From an uncultured Eubacteriales bacterium (GTDB lineage: Bacteria > Bacillota > Clostridia > Oscillospirales > Oscillospiraceae), in assembly GCA_900544945.1 (NCBI GenBank), contig UQXG01000075.1, positions 1-11,267 on the forward strand: 11,267 nucleotides of DNA, in the 5' to 3' direction. This document shows, in pieces, positions 6,164 to 11,267 of this stretch. The notes below the pieces were generated by a model, which searched no databases, was not told the DNA's origin, and saw nothing but the letters and a program-made list of their open reading frames with translations. The position numbers were made by a program, and so were the translations under genes. The number at the start of each line of letters is the position of its first letter. Position 1 is the stretch's first letter.

Positions 6164-8095
6164 TTAGAAATCCAGATTCACCGCGTATTTCGCGTTGCGC
6201 TCGATCCAGTCCTTCCGGGGCTCCACCTGCTCGCCCATGAGCACGGTGAAAATCTCGTCCGCCCGGCGGGCATCCTCCAGGGTGATCCGGCGCAGCGTCC
6301 GCTTCTCCGGATCCATGGTGGTCTCCCACAGCTCATGGGGATCCATTTCGCCCAGACCCTTGAACCGGCTGATGTCCACCTTGGCGTTGGCGTTGTCCGC
6401 GCGAAGCTGGGCGGAAATCTGATCCCGCTGGTCGTCGGAATAGGCAACCTTGGTGGTTCTGCCCCGGGTCAGCTTGTAAAGAGGCGGCACGGCGGAATAG
6501 ACATAGCCGTGCTCAATCAGCGGCCGCATATACCGGAAGAAGAAGGTCAGAAGCAGCGTTCGGATATGGGCGCCGTCCACATCCGCATCTGACATGATGA
6601 CCACCTTGTGATAGCGCAGCTTCTCCAGATCAAATTCGTCTCCGATGCCCGCGCCCAGAGCCACGATCAGGGGGTACAGCTTGTCGTTGCCGTAGATTTT
6701 GTCGGCTCTGGCCTTTTCCACGTTGAGCATTTTGCCCCACATGGCCAGAATCGCCTGGAACCGGGAGTCTCTGCCCTGAATGGCAGAGCCGGCAGCGGAG
6801 TCGCCCTCCACGATGTAGATTTCGCACAGCTCCGGATTGCGCTCGTTGCAGTCCTGAAGCTTGTCCGGCATCTGACCGGATTCCAGACCGGTTTTCCGGC
6901 GGATGGATTCTCTGGCCTTCCGGGCGGCTTCTCTTGCCCGGTTTGCCATCATGGCCTTTTCCAGCACCGCCTTGGCGATCTGGGGATGCTCCTCAAAGAA
7001 GATGGTCAGCTGGTCGTTCACCACCTGGTCAACCAGGGTGCGGATATAGGCGTTGCCCAGCTTGGCCTTGGTCTGACCCTCGAACTGGGCATCCGTCAGC
7101 TTCACGGAGATGATGGCGGTAATGCCCTCCCGGCAGTCGTCGCCGGAGACCTTGTCGTCCCCCTTGATGATGCCGTTTTTCATGCCGTAGTTGTTGAGCA
7201 CCCGGGTCAGAGCCGTTTTGAAGCCGGTTTCGTGCATACCGCCTTCGGGCGTACGCACGTCGTTGGCAAAGGACAGCAGGAATTCATTGTAGCCGTCGTT
7301 GTACTGAACGGCGATTTCCGCGGAGGCGTCGCCCTTGCTGCCCTTCATGTAGATCACTTCGTCATGGAGGACAGTCTTGTTCCGGTTGCACCAGGCGGCG
7401 AATTCCTTGATGCCGCCCTCGTAGCACATGGTTTCGGAAATCTGCTTTTCGTCGTCCCGGTCGTCGGTGATGGTGATTGCCAGACCGGCGTTCAGGAAGG
7501 CCTCCTCCCGCATCCGCTCGTGAAGAATCTCATAGTCGTAGACCAGGGAGTCGAACATCTCCGGGTCGGGCTGGAAGGTGACCTCGGTGCCGGTTTTGTC
7601 GGTTTTGCCCACCACCTTCATTTCCTGGGTGATGTGGCCCCGGGCAAATTTCATTTCGTAAATTTCCCCGTTTTTGTGTACCCGCACCCGCAGCCACTCG
7701 GACAGAGCGTTGACAACGGAGGCGCCTACGCCGTGGAGGCCGCCGGAGACCTTGTAGCCGCCGCCGCCGAATTTGCCGCCGGCGTGGAGCACGGTGTACA
7801 CCACTTCCAGGGCAGGCCGTCCGGTCTGGGGTTGGATGTCCACGGGGATACCCCGGCCGTCGTCGGTGACGGTGATGGAATCGCCGGGATTGATGGTGAC
7901 GGTGATGTGCTTGCAGTAGCCGGCCAGAGCCTCGTCGATGGCGTTGTCCACGATCTCATAGACCAGGTGGTGCAATCCGGAGGAGGAGGTGGAGCCGATA
8001 TACATACCCGGCCGCTTGCGCACCGCCTCCAGACCCTCCAGAACCTGAATCTGAGAGCCGCCGTATTCCTGTGTTACTTTCGTTTCGTCAGACAT
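6164..8095 (-). CDS. gyrB: DNA gyrase subunit B
   Basis: GyrB is the ATPase subunit of gyrase. The 643-aa length matches GyrB proteins lacking the E. coli-type insert. The N-terminal GHKL ATPase shows EIVDNAIDEA (Glu47, Asn51), TDDGRGIPVD (77-86) and GGLHGVGASVVNALS (118-132). The transducer domain follows. The Toprim domain has YIVEGDSAAGSA (Glu430) and SDADVDGAH (Asp503, Asp505, Asp507), and the C-terminal tail has RFKGLGEMDPHELWETTMDP. The ATG start has AGGAGG (8102-8107) 6 nt upstream. Two Toprim positions differ from the common consensus: Ala435 where E. coli has Gly429, and Trp453 where E. coli has Lys447. The gene is cut off from recF by transposase and repeat DNA, so it probably has its own promoter (8151-8123). 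Identification is secure. Confidence 0.97.
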   Translation of the reverse strand: MSDETKVTQEYGGSQIQVLEGLEAVRKRPGMYIGSTSSSGLHHLVYEIVDNAIDEALAGYCKHITVTINPGDSITVTDDGRGIPVDIQPQTGRPALEVVYTVLHAGGKFGGGGYKVSGGLHGVGASVVNALSEWLRVRVHKNGEIYEMKFARGHITQEMKVVGKTDKTGTEVTFQPDPEMFDSLVYDYEILHERMREEAFLNAGLAITITDDRDDEKQISETMCYEGGIKEFAAWCNRNKTVLHDEVIYMKGSKGDASAEIAVQYNDGYNEFLLSFANDVRTPEGGMHETGFKTALTRVLNNYGMKNGIIKGDDKVSGDDCREGITAIISVKLTDAQFEGQTKAKLGNAYIRTLVDQVVNDQLTIFFEEHPQIAKAVLEKAMMANRAREAARKARESIRRKTGLESGQMPDKLQDCNERNPELCEIYIVEGDSAAGSAIQGRDSRFQAILAMWGKMLNVEKARADKIYGNDKLYPLIVALGAGIGDEFDLEKLRYHKVVIMSDADVDGAHIRTLLLTFFFRYMRPLIEHGYVYSAVPPLYKLTRGRTTKVAYSDDQRDQISAQLRADNANAKVDISRFKGLGEMDPHELWETTMDPEKRTLRRITLEDARRADEIFTVLMGEQVEPRKDWIERNAKYAVNLDF

Positions 8096-8122
8096 TGTTG
8101 TCCTCCTAATGTTGGGTTTTGC

Positions 8123-8151
8123 ATTTTACCGCATTCTATATAGCTTGTCCT
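8123..8151 (-). promoter_or_regulatory. Putative gyrB promoter within a transposase remnant
   Basis: On the minus strand, AGGACA (8151-8146, four of six matches to TTGACA) and TAAAAT (8128-8123, five of six to TATAAT) are separated by 17 bp. Transcription would start near 8116, giving a leader of about 20 nt with the AGGAGG site. The -10 box overlaps the TAA stop of the broken Y1 transposase. An alternative -10 (TATAGAAT) lies slightly upstream. Confidence 0.4.
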
Positions 8152-8685
8152 CCAGCCATTTTGCCGGATTTCCTTGGATATACCTGATAATTTCCTGATA
8201 ATCTCCGTCATTTCTCACAATATGGTCGTAAAAGCCCTTCTGCCAAAGGGAAAAACCGACCCATTTGGAAGCGGCTCCCTTCATCTGATTCACCACCATC
8301 TGGATTGTAGGGGTGGTGCTCCGCGCAGCGAATTAAAATCCAATCATTGCCAGTGGCAATGACACCACAATTTATCGGCCATTGGCCGCCCGTCCGGGTC
8401 GGTATGAATTTGAAGCAGCAGATGAATGTGATTCGGCATAATAACATAGTCATCCACTGAAACTGATGGATAATGCGCCGGAATGGAAAGAATGACTTCA
8501 TCCACCATTTTTCCGTATTTCGTCAGCATAACCTCTTTCTTGCAGGTAACGGGAATTCTTTCATCCATCCAAAACAAATTTTTCCGGTCTTGGGTGCATA
8601 CGGTGATGAAATACCCATGGGGCATGCTATAATCGTAATTCTGCAATCGGTTTTGCTTTCGTTTTGGATATTGCGTTTCGTTCAT
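8126..8685 (-). pseudogene. Y1/RAYT-type (HUH) transposase, split by a 62-bp insertion
   Basis: The N-terminal part (8685 to about 8376) reads MNETQYPKRK, then RLQNYDYSMPHGYFITVCTQ and MPNHIHLLL, the HxH metal-binding motif of Y1 (IS200/RAYT-like) transposases. It reaches DGRPMA and then enters a foreign repeat and a stop codon at 8346-8344. The rest of the protein resumes in another frame from 8311: PTIQMVVNQMKGAA, FSLWQKGFYDHIVR, YIQGNPAKWLEDKL, ending at TAA 8128-8126. Deleting 8314-8375 (62 bp) rejoins the halves in frame as DGRPMAAPTIQ. The HxH motif is thus separated from the C-terminal region where this family carries its catalytic tyrosine, so the gene is very likely inactive. An ATG at 8739 extends the frame through a palindrome (MNVGAAIGRPP), but that part looks repeat-derived. 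There is no strong ribosome site at 8685. Confidence 0.88.
8314..8375 (-). mobile_element. 62-bp-class palindromic element, copy C (62 bp)
   Basis: In minus orientation it has a 13-nt left part (ATAAATTGTGGTG), a 19-nt palindrome (8362-8344, nine-bp arms) and a 30-nt right part ending in the shared ATTCGCTGCGCGGAGCACCA. It lies inside the Y1 transposase gene. Its boundaries are the best fixed of the three, because removing exactly these 62 bases restores both the reading frame and the palindrome GGGCGGCCAATGGCCGCCC. No target duplication is seen. Confidence 0.8.
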
Positions 8686-8710
8686 AGATATGACAGGTGA
8701 TTGGGTTGGC

Positions 8711-8729
8711 GGGCGGCCAATGGCCGCCC
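8711..8729. repeat. REP-like palindrome upstream of the Y1 gene
   Basis: GGGCGGCCA-A-TGGCCGCCC is a perfect palindrome with nine-bp arms around one base. It lies 7 nt beyond the recF stop and 26 nt upstream of the likely transposase start. The same 19 bp would stand inside the transposase gene (codons for GRPMAAP) if the 62-bp insertion were removed. There is no T-tract, so it is not an obvious intrinsic terminator for recF. Confidence 0.85.
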
Positions 8730-8735
8730 CTACAT

Positions 8736-9851
8736 TCATAAGGGAAAGTTTTCCTTTAATTGTCCGTTTCGGATGGGAATTGTCCTGCCCAGCTTGGTAA
8801 ACCGTCCCTCCTCGCAGCAGGTGATGAACACCTGTCCGGAGGAAATCTGGTTCAGCACAAAGTCCTGCCGTCCCGGATCCAGCTCCGAGAGCACGTCGTC
8901 CAGAAGCAGCACCGGCTCTTCACCCCATTCTCTTCCCATCAGCTCCCGCTGGGCAAGCTTCAGGCTGATGGCCGCCGTCCGGGTCTGACCCTGGGAGCCG
9001 TAGGCCTTCAGATCGATACCGGACAGGGTGACGGTAAAATCGTCCTTGTGGGGGCCGGTCAGACATTGGCCGGAATCCAGCTCCGCCCGATGGTGGCTTT
9101 CCAGATGAGAAAGCAGCGCCTCGGTAAGCTTGCCCACCGTGGCAAAGGGGTCGGTAACGGTGGAAACGGTTTTGTATTCCAGCCGGAATTCCTCGGCGCC
9201 TCCGGAAAACTGATTATGGTAAACCGCCGCCGCCTTGCCCAGAGCGTCATAGTACCGGGCCCGATAGGAAATCAGCAGGGCCCCCACCTGGCACAGCCTG
9301 GTATCATACTCCGGCAGAATCTCCAGAAGTCCCGGATTTTCGTGATAATCCTTGAGAATCCGGCTTTTCTGTTCCAGAATCCGGTGATACTCCGTCAGAG
9401 CCGCGTCATAGTTCGGCCGCAGTTGACATAACCCGGAATCGCCGAACCGCCGCCGCTGGCCTGCCCCCAATTTCAGGATCATCAGATCCTCCGGGCAGAA
9501 CAGCACCGTCGGCAGCACCCCGGCAATTTCCGAGAGGGTTTTCTTTTTCGCCCCGTTACGAAAGATCTGCCGGGGGCGGCTGCCGGGGAAAATCAGAAAC
9601 CGCAATGTCTGCTCCCGCTCCTGGGAAAAGACACGCCCCTCCACCTCGCCGAAGGCACTTCCGAAGCGGATAAGCTCCGCGTTTTTCTGGGCCCGGAAGC
9701 TGCGCCCGGAGCCCAGATAGGAAATGGCTTCCAATAAATTGGTTTTTCCCTGGGCATTGTCTCCGAGAATCAGGTTCACCCCCGGGTCAAATTCCAGGCT
9801 CAGATTTTCATAATTGCGGAAGCCCCGCAGGGTCAGGCTTTCGATTTTCAT
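8736..9851 (-). CDS. recF: DNA replication and repair protein RecF
   Basis: RecF is an SMC-like ATPase that acts with RecO and RecR to load RecA at gaps and stalled forks. The 371-aa product has the usual length. Motifs are N-terminal MKIESLTLRGFRNY, Walker A GDNAQGKT (30-37), the RRRF segment (133-136), LTGPHKDD (264-271), the ABC-type signature YGSQGQTRTAAISLKLAQ (284-301) and Walker B PVLLLDDVLSELD (313-325). The ATG at 9851 is chosen because MKIESL is the conserved RecF beginning and it overlaps the preceding stop as ATGA. A frame open to 9932 only reads through the S4 gene. Its own stop is overlapped by an ATG at 8739 that belongs to a following palindromic repeat. Identification is secure. 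Confidence 0.97.
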   Translation of the reverse strand: MKIESLTLRGFRNYENLSLEFDPGVNLILGDNAQGKTNLLEAISYLGSGRSFRAQKNAELIRFGSAFGEVEGRVFSQEREQTLRFLIFPGSRPRQIFRNGAKKKTLSEIAGVLPTVLFCPEDLMILKLGAGQRRRFGDSGLCQLRPNYDAALTEYHRILEQKSRILKDYHENPGLLEILPEYDTRLCQVGALLISYRARYYDALGKAAAVYHNQFSGGAEEFRLEYKTVSTVTDPFATVGKLTEALLSHLESHHRAELDSGQCLTGPHKDDFTVTLSGIDLKAYGSQGQTRTAAISLKLAQRELMGREWGEEPVLLLDDVLSELDPGRQDFVLNQISSGQVFITCCEEGRFTKLGRTIPIRNGQLKENFPL

Positions 9852-10093
9852 GCCTTGGCCGTGATCAAAACGGTCTGACCCTGGAAGGTGAAGCTGTCGC
9901 CGGGATGAAGCTTCTTGCCCCGCATGGTGCACGTCTCTCCGTTCACCGTTACTTGACCCTCCTGAATGAGCACCTTGGCCTCGCCGCCGGAGCCAACCAG
10001 GTTAGAAAATTTCAATGCGTCCTGAAGCTTAATAAACTCCGTGGAAATTTCCAGGGGCTGGGAATTGTCTTTCTTTTTGACGGTTACTTTCAT
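9848..10093 (-). CDS. yaaA: S4-domain RNA-binding protein, YaaA family
   Basis: This 81-aa protein is essentially one S4 RNA-binding domain: FIKLQDALKFSNLVGSGGEA (20-39), QEGQVTVNGE (44-53), RGKKLHPGD (58-66). It matches the small S4 protein encoded between dnaN and recF in Bacillus and other Firmicutes, a family implicated in ribosome assembly; the exact role is not certain. It starts 14 nt after dnaN, with an AAAGGGG ribosome site in that gap, and overlaps recF by 4 nt. The name follows B. subtilis usage and is unrelated to E. coli yaaA. Confidence 0.88.
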   Translation of the reverse strand: MKVTVKKKDNSQPLEISTEFIKLQDALKFSNLVGSGGEAKVLIQEGQVTVNGETCTMRGKKLHPGDSFTFQGQTVLITAKA

Positions 10094-10107
10094 ATTCTGC
10101 CCCTTTC

Positions 10108-11217
10108 TCAGCTGTTTTTAATCCGCACGGGCAGAACCATGTAGGCAAAATCGTATTTGTTGTCCGCGGGGGTCAGCACAATGGGGCTCAGGCCGTTGGT
10201 CAGCTCCAGAGTGACCTCCTCGCTGGGAATCACCCGCAGGGCGTCGGCAAGATAGCGGACATTGAAGCCGATTTCCAGCTCCTTGCCGTCGCCGGCGAAG
10301 GCGCACTTATCCTCGGCGGCGCCGATGGTGGTATTGGTGCGCATGAGCAGCTCGTTGTTGCCGAACACGCACCGCACCGGGCTTTTGTATTTTTCGGAGA
10401 CGATCAGGCCCACCCGCTCCACGGAAGAGGCCAGATCGCTGACGCTGGCAATGAGCTTGATGGGGCAGTCCGTGGGCACCACCCGCCGCCAATCCAGAAA
10501 TTCGCCCTCCAGCAGACGGCAGACCAGGGTGGCCTTGCCCACCTGGAAGAGAATGTGCTTGGGGCCTAAGGTGAAGGAGGCCATGTCCTCCACATCGGAG
10601 ACGATTTTCTCCACTTCCTTCAGTCCGGGAGAGGGAACCACAAAGCTCATTTCCCGTCCCGTGCCTTCCTCCGGATGATAGGTGCGCCGGGCCAGCCGGA
10701 AGCCGTCCACGGCTATCGTGGTGATGGAATCATTGGTCACCTCGAATTTCACGCCGGTGTGGATCGGCCGGCCCTGATTTTCGGACACGGCAAAAATGGT
10801 GCCGGAAATCAGATTCTTCAGCTGGTTCTGAGGCAGCATCACCGGACGGCCGCTGTTTACATCCGGCAGCTCCGGGTAATCCTCGGCGGATTCGGCGGAA
10901 ATGGTGAAGGAGGCATAGCCTGCCCGAATGGAAACCTTGTAATCCTCGCCTACCACCACGGTCACGGGGCCTTCCGGCAGTCTGCGGACGATGTCGCCGA
11001 AGAGCTTGGCCGGGAGGATGCACTCGCCGGCGTCGGACACATCCGCTTCGATGTCATAGGTAATGGCGGTTTCCATATTGTAGCCGGTAAGGCTCAGCCC
11101 TACCTCGGCACGGCACAGAATACCCTCGATGACGGGAAGACTGCTCTTCTGAGCGACGGTTCTTCCGGCGATATTCAGTCCCGTAACCAGCATACTTTTT
11201 TCACAGGTAAAACGCAT
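10108..11217 (-). CDS. dnaN: DNA polymerase III beta subunit (sliding clamp)
   Basis: DnaN forms the dimeric ring that tethers DNA polymerase and many partners to DNA. The 369-aa product has the usual length and three clamp repeats. Recognisable segments are MRFTCEKSML (1-10), TTIAVDGFRLARR (167-179), the RLLEGEFLDWRRVVP stretch (234-248), FNVRYLADALR (318-328) and the C-terminal YMVLPVRI (359-366). The ATG at 11217 is chosen over one 9 nt upstream (11226). AAGGA lies 8 nt before the former but directly abuts the latter, and family members begin at MRF/MKF. It heads dnaN-yaaA-recF in this window, and dnaA is expected beyond the right edge. Identification is secure. Confidence 0.97.
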   Translation of the reverse strand: MRFTCEKSMLVTGLNIAGRTVAQKSSLPVIEGILCRAEVGLSLTGYNMETAITYDIEADVSDAGECILPAKLFGDIVRRLPEGPVTVVVGEDYKVSIRAGYASFTISAESAEDYPELPDVNSGRPVMLPQNQLKNLISGTIFAVSENQGRPIHTGVKFEVTNDSITTIAVDGFRLARRTYHPEEGTGREMSFVVPSPGLKEVEKIVSDVEDMASFTLGPKHILFQVGKATLVCRLLEGEFLDWRRVVPTDCPIKLIASVSDLASSVERVGLIVSEKYKSPVRCVFGNNELLMRTNTTIGAAEDKCAFAGDGKELEIGFNVRYLADALRVIPSEEVTLELTNGLSPIVLTPADNKYDFAYMVLPVRIKNS

Positions 11218-11267
11218 GGTCAGCATCCTTTCTTGTTATCAATTCAGAGATATCTCTATTCTTTCAT
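11218..11267. other. dnaN leader with a 12-bp palindrome
   Basis: This is the non-coding stretch upstream of dnaN, cut by the window edge. It contains the ribosome site AGAAAGGA and the perfect palindrome AGAGATATCTCT (11246-11257), about 30 nt upstream of the start. No convincing -35/-10 pair is visible in the 50 nt available. The palindrome could be an operator or chance. Confidence 0.5.

Noticed and set aside
6608..8143. 511-codon plus-strand open frame opposite gyrB
   Set aside because: Antisense shadow of gyrB produced by GC-rich codon use, with no family resemblance.
8208..8501. 97-codon minus-strand open frame
   Set aside because: It reads the transposase and the inserted element in a wrong phase. 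The true C-terminal frame (PTIQ to TAA 8128-8126) matches the family.
8711..8729. Intrinsic terminator after recF
   Set aside because: The stem is strong, but no T-run follows on the minus strand and the same palindrome occurs in coding DNA.

Overview
This window is the replication-origin-proximal housekeeping cluster of a high-GC, gut-type Clostridia genome, probably Oscillospirales. The basis is Firmicutes dnaN order (dnaN, an S4-domain gene, recF, gyrB, gyrA), a DUF370/RemB gene, strong AGGAGG-type ribosome sites, and dense palindromic intergenic repeats. The lineage is an inference without database support. Every gene lies on the minus strand, so transcription runs right to left, and dnaA and oriC are expected just beyond the right edge.

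Layout in transcription order: dnaN (11217-10108), S4/YaaA-like gene (10093-9848) and recF (9851-8736) form a tight unit with a 14-nt gap and a 4-nt overlap. A broken Y1/RAYT-type transposase (8685-8126) separates recF from gyrB (8095-6164). After a repeat island (6126-5852) come gyrA (5799-3283), rnhA (3286-2849) and remB (2847-2605), which overlap or nearly abut and end in a strong intrinsic terminator (2605-2563). A second repeat island (2540-2200) follows. Then a promoter (2065-2037) precedes a DUF3810 membrane metallopeptidase-like gene (1997-816), coupled by a 1-nt overlap to rsmG (816-121). A terminator hairpin (101-74) closes that unit. The genes cover the sliding clamp, recombination mediation, both gyrase subunits, R-loop removal and 16S rRNA methylation.

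The least ordinary content is the non-coding DNA. Two islands (2200-2540 and 5852-6126) are each framed by the inverted repeat TGTCATTGCGA / TCGCAATGACA and share a ~100-bp multi-hairpin block in opposite orientation. A ~62-bp palindromic element occurs three times (2421-2481, 6048-6110, 8314-8375), each time inside the arm of another hairpin sequence. An uninterrupted version of each interrupted site exists elsewhere in the window. The third copy splits the Y1 transposase gene between its HxH motif and its C-terminal part. Removing exactly 62 bp there restores both the reading frame and a 19-bp palindrome identical to one just upstream of that gene. This looks like a small, non-autonomous, hairpin-seeking mobile element; its mobilising enzyme is unknown.
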